Shown here: positions 1 through 7,809 of the stretch, in pieces
Layout of the letters: each line of letters opens with the position of its first letter
Position numbering within the stretch: the stretch's first letter is position 1
Assembly: GCA_001310555.1 (NCBI GenBank)
Contig: BAXO01000093.1
Span: forward strand, 1-20,166
From: Bacillus sp. JCM 19058
GTDB lineage: Bacteria > Bacillota > Bacilli > Bacillales_H > Bacillaceae_D
Length of the DNA: 20,166 nucleotides
Reading direction: 5' to 3'
The notes under the pieces: model-generated
Database searches by the model: none
Told to the model about the DNA's origin: nothing
The model's input: the letters and a program-made list of their open reading frames with translations, nothing else
Position numbers and translations under genes: made by a program

Positions 1-17
1 CTGCTTACTCAATTATA

Positions 18-47
18 GGGGGTCCCTTCATGAAGGGGCTCCTTTTT
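18..47 (+). terminator. Rho-independent terminator of a gene left of the window
   Basis: The arms GGTCCCTTC and GAAGGGGCTCC pair around a short AT loop (with G-T pairs) and are followed directly by five T on the plus strand. It would end a plus-strand transcript whose gene lies before base 1. Confidence 0.6.
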
Positions 48-63
48 GCCAGGGCATAAAGAA

Positions 64-92
64 GTAAGCCTCCACTATTAGTGAAGGCTTAC
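64..92 (-). terminator. Terminator of the yjcZ-family gene
   Basis: GTAAGCCTCCAC (64-75) pairs with GTGAAGGCTTAC (81-92) with one mismatch and a TATTA loop. It starts 12 bases past the yjcZ stop codon. The tail on the minus strand (TTCTTTATG) is only moderately T-rich, so strength is uncertain. Confidence 0.5.
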
Positions 93-104
93 GAATGAAG
101 ATAA

Positions 105-212
105 CTAGTATCCTCCGTAACCGCCACCGCAACACCAAGATGCACCGACGATAATGAGGAGAATGAACAATACGACAATTAAGGCGAAACCGCCGCCAAG
201 ATGGCCACTCAT
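105..212 (-). CDS. YjcZ family sporulation protein
   Basis: This is a 35-residue protein too short for ordinary ORF cut-offs. It reads MSGHLGGGFALIVVLFILL, then a short hydrophobic stretch, then a Gly/Cys/Tyr-rich tail (ASWCCGGGYGGY). A hydrophobic core followed by a CCGGGYGG-type tail is typical of the YjcZ family of tiny membrane-associated spore proteins, which are made late in sporulation; their molecular role is not known to me. The ATG at 212 has a strong ribosome site, AAAGGAGA, about 8 bases upstream. A sigma-K-like promoter lies at 250-276 and a hairpin terminator at 64-92, so it looks like a single-gene transcript. The reading frame is intact. Family assignment is confident; function is inferred from the family. 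Confidence 0.88.
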   Translation of the reverse strand: MSGHLGGGFALIVVLFILLIIVGASWCCGGGYGGY

Positions 213-249
213 TTCAATCTCTCCTTTTGCGGAATTTGACTTGCACTCA

Positions 250-276
250 CATTCTATGCGTAAAGAAAGGTTTTGT
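250..276 (-). promoter_or_regulatory. Candidate sigma-K promoter for yjcZ
   Basis: Read on the minus strand, AC at 276-275 is followed by 16 bases and then CATAGAATG at 258-250. The known mother-cell sigma-K consensus is AC, 16-17 bases, CATAnnnTA, so only one base of the -10 differs. Transcription would begin about 30 bases before the yjcZ start codon. This fits a late sporulation gene, but it is pattern matching only. Confidence 0.45.
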
Positions 277-453
277 TTGGACTCCTGTCATGATTGATCG
301 AAGGAAAATCCTTTCAAAAAAATAAAAATTCCGGTTTTGTCCAAATGGAAAACGTATGAATGGTCAGGAACGCTCGCCTGTAGAAGGTCAGTAGCTCGAT
401 TATAAAAAGGGGGAAATGCTGGATTTTTTTCTGCGAATGCTATGAATGAAAAA

Positions 454-486
454 GCGGCTATTGATGATGGCAGCATCAACAGCCGC
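454..486 (-). terminator. Terminator of the DUF1657 gene
   Basis: GCGGCT-TTGATG (454-466) pairs with CATCAA-AGCCGC (474-486) and is followed on the minus strand by TTTTTC. It sits 66 bases past the DUF1657 stop. The rest of 213-552 contains the yjcZ promoter and no gene I can support. Confidence 0.7.
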
Positions 487-552
487 TTTCTCTGGAAAGA
501 AAGAGGTTTCTAATTCAAGTTAAACTTTCGATACGTGTTAATTAACATTACA

Positions 553-762
553 TTACTGGTTCTCGTTAAATTGCGGCTCTTCTTGCAGTACCTGCTGATA
601 ACGAGTTTCGATTTGGGTAACAATATCTTTTTGCTGCTGTGCCAATTGCTGAAACATTTGTTTAGCTGGTTGATTTTCTGTTTCGAGCGCGAATTGAGAC
701 AGGCTTGCTTCGACGCTTTTGGCAGAAGAAATAGCTTGCTGCATTTGAGTTTGTACTGTCAT
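553..762 (-). CDS. DUF1657 family protein (spore-associated small protein)
   Basis: A 69-residue soluble, Gln-rich protein starting MTVQTQMQQAISSAKSVEAS and containing QPAKQMFQQLAQQQKDIVTQ. The length, the start and the alternating Q/A/E helical pattern match the DUF1657 family. Members are short helical proteins often found next to SpoVA-type and YetF/DUF421 genes of spore formers; the biochemical role is unknown. Here no spoVA or yetF gene is adjacent, so it stands alone with its own terminator at 454-486. The ATG at 762 is preceded by AAAAGGTGAT, a good ribosome site. The frame is intact. Confidence 0.85.
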   Translation of the reverse strand: MTVQTQMQQAISSAKSVEASLSQFALETENQPAKQMFQQLAQQQKDIVTQIETRYQQVLQEEPQFNENQ

Positions 763-799
763 TTAAATCACCTTTTTCTATTGAATTCTCAGACGTTTT

Positions 800-830
800 T
801 AACATATGGAAAGAAATTAGAAAGCATACA
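800..830 (-). promoter_or_regulatory. Candidate sporulation promoter of the DUF1657 gene
   Basis: On the minus strand TGTATG (830-825), 16 bases, then CATATGTTA (808-800). The second box matches the sigma-K -10 pattern CATAnnnTA, while the first resembles the sigma-G -35 pattern TGHATR. The mixture means the sigma factor cannot be decided. Confidence 0.3.
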
Positions 831-1116
831 GGGAATGTCTTCCTCAGCGAACGTAGCGACAGCATATTTTTGACTAATCTGGTTAATGGTAAAGGAGATA
901 GAGTATGATACAGTCGTTTATTGAAGGCTAAGCTCCAATCAACAGGCTCACTTCCTGTAAATAAAAAGAAACTTTTACCGAATAAAGATTGAGTGAACGA
1001 TAGACGGTTTTTCTATTCAAATTGAGTAGTGTCTCCGCCTATTTCCACGACGTCCTAGCTAGCTTTAGGCGAGTTCACCGCGGAAATGAAGAACAATTTG
1101 GAGAGAGGAAGATAGG
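831..1116. other. Intergenic stretch with no supported gene
   Basis: Between the DUF1657 gene and the nucleotidyltransferase (763-1116) I see only the promoter candidate above. There is also an eight-codon ORF at 905-931 (MIQSFIEG) that has a good AAAGGAG site but nothing after it to regulate within 180 bases. No hairpin terminator or RNA gene is evident. Confidence 0.5.
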
Positions 1117-1771
1117 ATGCCTAAAGGAAGCGCTCAGCGAAAGCAAGGTGAAACAGGCGTACACGGAATTTTACTCGCTAGTGGACAATCGGCCAGGATG
1201 GGTAAGGAATCTAAGCTTCTGCTCCCTTGGCAAGGACTTCCACTCGTCGAACACCTATTGCTCAAAACAGTCGGAATGCCGTTTGATGAGTTAAAGGTCG
1301 TTATTCCAGGTGACAGTTTGCCTCTTCGCCAACTAGTTGCCTCCTATGGCTGTCAGCCAGTATTTAACAAGGCCCCACAATTAGGGATTGGCCCCAGTCT
1401 GGCGTTGGCTTTTTCATCCCTTCCTGCTTCGGCAGAGGCAGCTCTTGTCCTGCTTGGTGATCAACCAACAGTGCAAAGCAAGGATATAAGTAGTGTACTA
1501 AAAGCCTTTAATGACAAGCGGCTGAAGCTGGGGCATTGTCCGAAAATGATCATTCAATCGAAATACCGAGAAGGGAGGAGCGGTCATCCGACTCTTTTCT
1601 CGAAGCATTTTTTTTCCACAAATGTGCTTATTAACAGGAGATGTTGGTGGGAAAGAAATCATTAAGGAACATAAGCGCTTTTTGTGTCATTGTCAGACTA
1701 CGAATCATTACCCAAATGATATTGATACCCCGAATGACTACAAACAGCTACTAAAGGGAGACAGACGATGA
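1117..1771 (+). CDS. MobA/MocA-like molybdenum cofactor nucleotidyltransferase (frameshifted as read)
   Basis: Nucleotidyltransferase of the MobA/MocA/PucB type, which attaches a nucleotide to molybdopterin to make the cofactor form used by xanthine-dehydrogenase-type enzymes. The N-terminal signature LLASGQSARMGKESKLLLPW (residues 19-38) binds the NTP; LLGDQP (about 111-116) carries the metal-binding Asp. As read the frame breaks in a run of eight T at 1608-1615. With seven T it continues as HFFPQMCLLTGDVGGK and ends DIDTPNDYKQLLKGDRR, the conserved C-terminal motifs of the family, giving 217 residues. The start ATG follows GAGAGGAAG. The repaired stop TGA (1769-1771) overlaps the xdhC ATG at 1768, so the two are translationally coupled. 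Function is confident at family level; the exact cofactor form is not decidable. Confidence 0.85.
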
Positions 1772-2811
1772 ACGATATCGCTAGAGTGTTAGAGGTTTTA
1801 CAGGAACGGAGAGCTAACAGGTTTGCCATGGCAACGATTATCCGAGTAGAAGGCTCGTCATATCGTCATGAAGGGGCGAAAATGCTCGTGAATGAAAACG
1901 GTGAGTCCTTCGGAATCATCAGTGGCGGTTGTCTGGAAGAAGATTTAATTCCCCGCGCGAAGGAAGTATTACAGACAGGTGAAGCGAAAGTCTTGACCTA
2001 TAACCTCCGAGCCGAGGATGATCTGTCATGGGGGCAGGGAACTGGATGCAATGGGATCGTTCATATTTACTTGGAGGCTATCGGCTCGTGGGGGGAAGCG
2101 AAAGGGGAAGGCCCTTCTCCATGGAGCTTCATTAACGAAAAGCTTGAGCTAGGGTTAAGGGTAGGTGCGGCCAAATGGATAGAAGGGAAGAACAATCGCT
2201 CTGAGGAAGCGCTTTATTGCGAGGATGGAGATTGTTTTCCTCGCTCTGCCCGTTACAGTCCGACTCGAATGCTAGAAGATTTAAAAGGCTTTCTTTCTCA
2301 AGAGAAAACAACAGAAGTAATCGTCAAAAAAAACGTCGGCACAATTTTGATGGAACAATACAATCCGAAGGAGGTTTTGTATCTTTTTGGAGCTGGTCCC
2401 GATGCCGAACCTCTAGTTGAAATGGCTTCAAGGCTCGACTTTTCTGTTCGGTTGATCGATCCGCGCCAGCATCGCTGCAATTCGAAAATATTTCCCTCTG
2501 CAGACCAGTTAATCAATGATTTTCCTAACAATTATTTACACGAGCAAAACATACGAGCGAACAGCTTTGTGGTAATTATGACACACAATTTTGAAAGGGA
2601 TCGATTCATCCTCAAGCACTTTCTGAACAGCCCTCCGCGCTACCTCGGAATTCTCGGATCCAAAAAGCGAACAAGGCGACTATTATTCGATCAACCGTTG
2701 CCCAACTGGCTCCATGCGCCAGTGGGCTTGGGAATCCATGCTGAAGGGCCTGAGGAAATAGCAGTTAGTATTGCGGCGGAATTAGTTCAGTGCCGGAACG
2801 GGCGAAGGTAG
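1768..2811 (+). CDS. XdhC/CoxI family molybdenum cofactor insertion protein (PucA-like)
   Basis: 347-residue XdhC/CoxI family protein. The family protects, sulfurates and hands over molybdenum cofactor to xanthine dehydrogenase or related aerobic hydroxylases. The N-terminal XdhC/CoxI domain has ATIIRVEGSSYRHEGAKM (22-39) and SGGCLEED (52-59). The C-terminal Rossmann domain has YLFGAGPDAEP (205-215), GILGSKKRTRR and the conserved end motif HAEGPEEIAVSIAAEL. Length is close to B. subtilis PucA. The start overlaps the upstream nucleotidyltransferase stop (ATGA). The frame is intact despite an A8 run at about 2326-2333. No xanthine dehydrogenase structural gene is in the window, so the client enzyme is unknown. 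I see no clear terminator in 2812-2980. Confidence 0.88.
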   Translation: MNDIARVLEVLQERRANRFAMATIIRVEGSSYRHEGAKMLVNENGESFGIISGGCLEEDLIPRAKEVLQTGEAKVLTYNLRAEDDLSWGQGTGCNGIVHIYLEAIGSWGEAKGEGPSPWSFINEKLELGLRVGAAKWIEGKNNRSEEALYCEDGDCFPRSARYSPTRMLEDLKGFLSQEKTTEVIVKKNVGTILMEQYNPKEVLYLFGAGPDAEPLVEMASRLDFSVRLIDPRQHRCNSKIFPSADQLINDFPNNYLHEQNIRANSFVVIMTHNFERDRFILKHFLNSPPRYLGILGSKKRTRRLLFDQPLPNWLHAPVGLGIHAEGPEEIAVSIAAELVQCRNGRR

Positions 2812-2984
2812 TAACCGATTGAAGCGGGGTTCGTCGATCAGCTATTTTGACAATGCTATACGGTTGATATCAATTTCAAGGATGCTTAGCAAGGCATATA
2901 ATAAAGGTCGGATTATTCTGGCATCAAATCTTTAATAGAAAGAAGGAATTTTGCAGTACGGTAAGTAGAGCATAGTAGCATTCA

Positions 2985-3013
2985 TTTCCATTCTATTAGT
3001 TTTATGGCATAAT
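2985..3013 (+). promoter_or_regulatory. Candidate sigma-A promoter for the IMPase operon
   Basis: TTTCCA (2985-2990), 17 bases, CATAAT (3008-3013); the spacing is ideal and each hexamer differs from consensus by one or two bases. It lies 42 bases before the start codon at 3055. Confidence 0.4.
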
Positions 3014-3054
3014 AGAAAATGAAGAATTCCTAGTTGTTTAGAGGGGGAAGTGAA

Positions 3055-3856
3055 ATGTCAGTCAATTGGTTGGAACTTGAAAAAAATAGCTCGCAGATGG
3101 GTCTATGAAGCCGCCGATATGATTAAGGACTCCTTGGCAGGACCAATCACAATTGAAGCGAAATCAAACCCTGACGACCTAGTAACAGAAGTCGATCGAG
3201 CGATTGAAGAATATTTTTATCGGAAAATTCGTACTGAATTTCCAGAGCATCATTTTCTTGGCGAGGAAGGTATAGCTGAAAAATTAACATCGCTTGACGG
3301 CATCGTATGGATTATCGACCCAATTGACGGCACAATGAATTTTATTCATCAAAGAAATAAATTTGCCATTTCTGTTGGAGTTTATCAGGATGGTGTTGGA
3401 ATGATCGGGCTCATTTATGATGTTATGAGCGATGAGCTGTTTCATGCAGTTCGTGATCGGGGAGCATTTTTCAATGAAGAGGAGCTTGCTCCTATCAGAG
3501 AGAGACCGCTGAAGGAGTCGATTCTTGGCTTGAATGCAAACTGGCTTGTCGAAGAAAAGAACCCTTATCAAAACCCTTTACAAGCCTTGACGCGAGATGT
3601 TAGAAGCACTCGATCTTACGGTTCGGCTGCCTTGGAAATGGCTTATGTTGCTGCCGAGCGATTAGACGCCTATGTTAGCGTTAAATTATCCCCGTGGGAT
3701 TATGCTGCGGCCCTTGTTATTTTACACGAGGCTGGCTGTGCTGCTTCTACGTTCACAGGGGATCGCCTTTCCTTACTTGATACAAGTACTGTTGTTGCAG
3801 CAAAACCGCGCCTTCATAAAGAAATGGTCTCGGCTTATATTGGGGAGGAGTTGTAA
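3055..3856 (+). CDS. Inositol monophosphatase family protein (YktC/SuhB-like; frameshift near start)
   Basis: Mg-dependent sugar/inositol phosphatase of the IMPase family. It shows the metal-binding motifs GEEG (after HHFLG), WIIDPIDGTMNFIHQ and, near the C-terminus, SPWDYAAALVILHEAGC. Repaired length is 266 residues, as in B. subtilis YktC. The best start is ATG 3055 (MSVNWLELEK), about 8 bases after GAGGGGGAAG; this needs the A7 run at 3080-3086 to be A6, giving MSVNWLELEKIARRW. As read, an open frame exists from GTG 3050 (MKCQSIGWNLKK), but that start sits almost on the ribosome site and its first residues do not look like the family. The stop (3854-3856) overlaps the next gene by one base, so the two form an operon. 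Substrate in vivo is unknown. Confidence 0.88.
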
Positions 3857-4746
3857 TGATGAAGAAGGTTGGCTTTATTGGATTAGGCACTATGGGGCTT
3901 CCAATGGCAAAGCATTTGCTAGATGCTGGATTTGAAACGTATGTCCTTAGTAGGAGTCGTGGTCCAATCGAAGAGGCTGTAGCGTATGGAGCGAAGGAAG
4001 CATTATCCGCAAAGGCTATGATCGCTGAAGTAGACATCGTCATGACCTGTTTGCCCCTCCCCGCTACGATTATATCAGTTTACGAAGGGGAGAATGGCTT
4101 GATCGCCGGAGCAAGTGAAGGTAAAATCGTCATCGATCATTCAACTGTCGATCGACAAACAAACGAGCGAGTTGCCGCCCTGCTAGCCGAAAAGGGAGCC
4201 GCTTTTCTCGATGCTCCTGTTAGCGGTGGCCCAATGGGAGCAGAGGCAGGGACATTGACAATCATGTGCGGCGGAGAAGAGTCGGCTTTCCAGCAGGCGA
4301 AGCCGGTGATGACTGCCTTTGGAGAATACATCGTTCGCGTCGGGCCTACTGGTAGCGGGACGGTCGTTAAGCTTTTAAACAATATGCTGATCGGAGTCCA
4401 TCAATCCGCCTTGGCTGAGTGCTATGTTATGGCTGAAAAGGCTGGTGTTGATCCGGCCGTTGCCTATGATTTGATCAAGCGAAGTGCCGGTTTTTCTAAA
4501 AGTATGGATTGGTCTGTAGATGCGATTCTCGATCGAAGTTTCGCTGCACGATTTTCCATTGAACTGCTCCATAAAGATATTCAGCTAGCGTTAGCTTTAG
4601 CCGATGAAATTAATATGCCGCTTGATCTTGTTCGGTTAGGGGAAGAAAAGGTTGCAGAAGCCAAAGAAAAGTACGGCTCGCAAGATGTTTGCGCGATCGT
4701 TCGCCCGTTGGAAGAGAAGACAGGAGTTGAGCTAAAGCGAAAATAA
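3856..4746 (+). CDS. NAD(P)-dependent 3-hydroxyisobutyrate dehydrogenase family oxidoreductase
   Basis: 296-residue beta-hydroxyacid dehydrogenase. The N-terminal Rossmann motif is GFIGLGTMGLPMAKHLLDAG (6-25), the substrate-binding motif DAPVSGGPMGAEAGTLTIM (119-137) and the catalytic Lys is K172 in VKLLNNML. Relatives reduce or oxidise 3-hydroxyisobutyrate, tartronate semialdehyde or succinic semialdehyde; B. subtilis YkwC is similar. The sequence alone does not settle the substrate. Start ATG 3856 or ATG 3859 (M-M-K-K); GGGGAGGAG ends a few bases before. It overlaps the phosphatase stop by one base and ends in a strong bidirectional terminator. The frame is intact. Confidence 0.88.
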   Translation: MMKKVGFIGLGTMGLPMAKHLLDAGFETYVLSRSRGPIEEAVAYGAKEALSAKAMIAEVDIVMTCLPLPATIISVYEGENGLIAGASEGKIVIDHSTVDRQTNERVAALLAEKGAAFLDAPVSGGPMGAEAGTLTIMCGGEESAFQQAKPVMTAFGEYIVRVGPTGSGTVVKLLNNMLIGVHQSALAECYVMAEKAGVDPAVAYDLIKRSAGFSKSMDWSVDAILDRSFAARFSIELLHKDIQLALALADEINMPLDLVRLGEEKVAEAKEKYGSQDVCAIVRPLEEKTGVELKRK

Positions 4747-4781
4747 AATGAGCTGGCTGCGGCCGAGCTCATTTTATTTTT
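4741..4781. terminator. Bidirectional terminator between the dehydrogenase and DUF5325 genes
   Basis: AAATAAAATGAGCT (4741-4754) and AGCTCATTTTATTT (4766-4779) are perfect inverted repeats. The loop contains a smaller GGC/GCC pairing, and T or A runs flank both sides. It serves the plus-strand dehydrogenase and the minus-strand DUF5325 gene. Confidence 0.88.
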
Positions 4782-4810
4782 GCTTTCAAGCTTATACTGT
4801 GACAATCGGT

Positions 4811-4996
4811 TTATGCTTCTGTTGATTTTTGGACTTTCTTTCGTAAGATGAAGCCAAGCCAAGTAGCAATAACCGCTCCGCCAAGCGCTAGAAAGGCGAT
4901 TAACAGGCTGCGTTCGGCAACGGCAATACCGATACTCATGATGCAAAGGACAGTAATAATTGCTAATAATAAAAACATGACATTCTCTTTTCTCAC
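4811..4996 (-). CDS. ylaF: DUF5325 (YlaF) family small membrane protein
   Basis: 61-residue protein with two hydrophobic helices (about residues 7-27 and 31-51) and a basic C-terminus (RKKVQKSTEA). The sequence pattern and its place immediately left of typA match YlaF of B. subtilis; the function is unknown. The chosen start is GTG 4996 (MRKENVMFLLLAIITV), 6-7 bases after AAGGGGGAT. The ATG at 5003 is in a different frame and overlaps the ribosome site. It shares the terminator at 4741-4781. Confidence 0.75.
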   Translation of the reverse strand: MRKENVMFLLLAIITVLCIMSIGIAVAERSLLIAFLALGGAVIATWLGFILRKKVQKSTEA

Positions 4997-5011
4997 AAGC
5001 CATCCCCCTTA

Positions 5012-5380
5012 GGCGTCATACAATTCATTTACTAGTGTAACGCTAAATGAGTAAAAGGAAAAGTACGACAATGTGACAAAACGGGTAAAGCATCGTAGGC
5101 GTAGGTGAAATCATTCTTCAGAAGTCTTAACTTTGTATTTCATGCGGAACGATTCGATGAGCGCTATCCTATTTGCTGAAGAGTGCACGAATGATTCAGG
5201 GGGGAATGAGCTCAAGGAGCGAAAAACTAAGTGTAATGGGAATTAGAGCCAAAGACAGACCGGTGATTCGACTGGCAAAAAAACGCATGCATACTGATTA
5301 CCTGAGTGTTTACTCCATTAGTCCTCGCCCGATGCTGCCGGACGGGAGGGAAAGGTTTCAATAATTATCGTATTTATTGC
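5012..5380. other. Intergenic region between ylaF and typA, no supported gene
   Basis: The divergent space contains an open frame at 5173-5364 with no recognised homology, an internal ATG after GGGGGG with too short a spacing, and no terminator. I treat it as non-coding apart from the typA promoter at its right edge. Confidence 0.5.
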
Positions 5381-5400
5381 TTATGATTGTCGGTCTTCTG

Positions 5401-5409
5401 TGCTATACT
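5401..5409 (+). promoter_or_regulatory. Extended -10 promoter of typA
   Basis: TGCTATACT is an extended -10 element (TG, one base, TATACT). The -35 position at 17 bases (5381-5386, TTATGA) is weak, as is common with an extended -10. It lies 35 bases before the typA start. Confidence 0.5.
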
Positions 5410-5443
5410 TATACAGTTAATCAATAAACAAGGAGAGAATTCA

Positions 5444-7279
5444 ATGACCCTTCGTAATGATGTACGAAATATTGCAATTATTGCCCATGTAGATCATGGG
5501 AAAACGACTCTGGTTGACCAGTTGCTTAAGCAATCAGGGACATTCCGAGAGAATGAGCAAGTAGCAGAAAGGGCCATGGACTCCAATGCAATCGAAAAAG
5601 AAAGAGGCATAACGATTCTTGCGAAAAACACGGCGATTCAATACAATGATCACCGGATAAATATAATGGATACACCGGGTCATGCTGACTTTGGTGGAGA
5701 AGTGGAACGAATCATGAAAATGGTCGACGGTGTTTTGCTCGTTGTTGACGCTTATGAGGCTGTATGCCTCAAACGCGGTTTGTCCTGAAAAAGGCATTGG
5801 AACAAAAGCTCGTTCCGATTGTAGTTGTGAATAAAATCGATCGCGATTCGCGAGACCTGCGGAAGTGGTCGATGAGGTTATTGACTTATTCATTGATTTA
5901 GGTGCGGACGAGGATCAGCTCGATTTTCCTGTCATCTACGCTTCGGCAATCAATGGAACGGCGAGCCGGATAGCTGATACTCAAGAGGACACCATGACTT
6001 CCTTACTTGAAACGATTATTGACACGATACCGGCTCCGACAGATAACAGTAATGAACCGTTGCAATTTCAAGTGGCAATGCTCGATTACAATGAGTATCT
6101 TGGAAGAATTGGCATTGGGCGAGTATTCCGCGGGACGATTAAAGTTGGTCAGCAAGTCGCCTTAATGAAGCTGGATGGCAGTGTGAAGCAGTTTCGAGTA
6201 ACTAAGATGTTTGGCTTTCTTGGTTTAAAACGAATTGAAATTAAAGAAGCTAAAGCAGGCGATTTAATTGCTGTTTCAGGTATGGAACAAATTAATGTCG
6301 GCGAAACCGTTTGCCCGATCGAGCATCAGGATGCTTTGCCCGCTCTTCGGATTGACGAACCAACGCTGCAAATGACTTTCCTAGTTAATAATAGTCCGTT
6401 TGCCGGACGGGAAGGAAAGCACGTAACGAGTCGGAAGCTAGAGGAGAGGCTTAGAGCTGAGCTTGAGACCGATGTTAGCTTAAGAGTTGAAAATACGGAT
6501 TCTCCCGATGTTTGGATCGTTTCGGGGCGCGGCGAGCTGCATTTGTCGATTTTAATCGAAAATATGCGACGTGAAGGCTTTGAGCTTCAGGTTTCAAAGC
6601 CGGAGGTCATTATTCGCGAGATAGACGGTGTTCGCTCTGAGCCGATGGAACGCGTTCAAATAGACGTGCCGGAAGAATATACGGGAGCCGTGATGGAATC
6701 ACTCGGTGAACGTAAAGGTGAAATGACGAACATGACGAATACGGGAAGCGGGCAAGTACGCCTAGAGTTTCTCGTCCCGGCAAGGGGCCTAATTGGCTAC
6801 ACAACCGAATTTCTGACACAGACGAGAGGTTACGGAATTATTAACCATTCGTTTGACGGCTATCAGCCGTTTTTACAAGGACAAGTTGGGGGAGGCGTCA
6901 AGGTGTACTCGTTTCGCTGGAAACGGGTAAAGCCAATCAATACGGTATTATGCAAGTAGAGGATCGAGGAACGATTTTTATTGAGCCGGGAACGGAAATA
7001 TACGAGGGGATGATTGTCGGCGAGCATACGCGCGAAAACGACTTAACGGTCAACGTAACAAAAATGAAGCAGCATACTAATATTCGTTCAGCCACAAAGG
7101 ATACGACCGTAACGATGAAAACGCCACGGATTATGACGCTAGAGGAATCCTTGGAATATTTAAATGACGATGAGTATTGCGAACTGACACCCGACTCGAT
7201 CCGTCTTCGAAAAAAAATCTTAAATAAATCCGAGCGCGAACGCGCAGAAAAAAAAGAAAAAAAATTGGCGAAAGCATAG
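5444..7279 (+). CDS. typA: Translational GTPase TypA/BipA (three frameshifts as read)
   Basis: Ribosome-associated translational GTPase, needed for ribosome assembly and stress or cold growth in many bacteria. It carries all G motifs: [10 protein letters not shown] (13-22), [23 protein letters not shown] and SAING, then EF-G-like domains III and V ([20 protein letters not shown]) and the TypA C-terminal domain ending KKEKKLAKA. Three single bases are missing as read. One G at 5758/5759 restores [12 protein letters not shown]. One G at 5850/5851 restores [13 protein letters not shown]. One base near 6890-6895 restores [17 protein letters not shown]. Repaired length is 612 residues, the same as B. 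subtilis TypA. ATG 5444 follows AAGGAGAG. No other damage is visible, so I take the breaks as sequence errors. Confidence 0.95.
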
Positions 7280-7305
7280 CTTTTCGTAAGAAAGGTTGGA
7301 TAATC

Positions 7306-7639
7306 ATGAACGACCAGCAATTCTCTGATGCCGAGCTCGCAGGGTTACCATGGTTGATGAGGGCGACTGCGGAAAATGGATGGCTTGGCTTATTGGCGCT
7401 TTTAGCGATTATCGTCTTGGCTATTCTCGTCTTTAATCTAGGGTTTGCTAGAAAGTTACCGCCGTTAAAAAAAGGTAGTCATATACGTGCTCTTAATCGT
7501 TGGCGCCTTCGTGCTGTGGCTCATGGAATTTGCCTTTGGTGCACCGATGATCGCCATTCTGATCATTTCAGCACTTGTCCTTGGTATTTACCGCTTCAGG
7601 CTTCATTTGCATCGCAAGGAAAAACAAGAAAATGCTTAA
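7306..7639 (+). CDS. ylaH: YlaH-like membrane protein (frameshifted as read)
   Basis: Small integral membrane protein directly downstream of typA, as in B. subtilis. The first part is MNDQQFSDAELAGLPWLM, then a hydrophobic helix (about 25-46) ending in FNLGFARKLPPLKK. As read the frame breaks in an A7 run (7467-7473). With A6 it continues VVIYVLLIVGAFVLWLMEFA and ends YRFRLHLHRKEKQENA, giving 110 residues and three predicted helices with a basic tail. The raw frame to 7647 gives a hydrophilic, Cys/His-rich nonsense end instead. The ribosome site is AAGAAAGGTTGG. Function is unknown; a role linked to TypA is only suggested by position. Confidence 0.82.
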
Positions 7640-7649
7640 ACAAATAAAA

Positions 7650-7689
7650 GACAGAGACACGCTGATTAAAACAGCGTATTCTCTGTCTT
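7650..7689. repeat. Terminator palindrome, copy A
   Basis: GACAGAGA-ACGCTG pairs with CAGCGT-TTCTCTGTC around ATTAAAA. The core at 7652-7689 is repeated as a direct repeat at 8415-8453 with one base of difference. It starts 10 bases after the ylaH stop. On the minus strand it is followed by a T-rich tail (TCTTTTATTTG); on the plus strand the tail is poor. Confidence 0.85.
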
Positions 7690-7694
7690 AGACC

Positions 7695-7748
7695 GTAGAC
7701 AAAATGGCGCTGAGGCATTGTTCCTCAGCGCCATTTAAAATCTGATCA
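7695..7748 (-). mobile_element. IS end with transposase terminator hairpin
   Basis: GTAGACAA (7695-7702) leads into AAATGGCGCTGAGG (7702-7715), which pairs perfectly with CCTCAGCGCCATTT (7723-7736), then TTAAAATCTGATCAGTT. The same layout recurs at 20109-20166. On the minus strand the stem is followed by TTTTGTC, so it can terminate the transposase remnant that reads toward it. Confidence 0.6.
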
Positions 7749-7809
7749 GTTATTTTTGTAAGTTCATGGCAACGAAAAACAAGCATCACCTGCACTAACC
7801 CTCTGGGGT

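Noticed and set aside
288..479. 63-codon minus-strand open frame
   Set aside because: It overlaps the DUF1657 terminator hairpin, lacks a ribosome site and has no recognisable protein pattern.
535..873. 112-codon plus-strand open frame
   Set aside because: It is antisense to the DUF1657 gene, which has clear family features and a ribosome site.
905..931. Eight-codon ORF with a good AAAGGAG site, possible leader peptide
   Set aside because: No attenuator hairpin and no gene starts within 180 bases after it, so there is nothing to support regulation.
5173..5364. 63-codon plus-strand open frame before typA
   Set aside because: No family pattern, no correctly spaced ribosome site, and basic low-information composition typical of chance frames.
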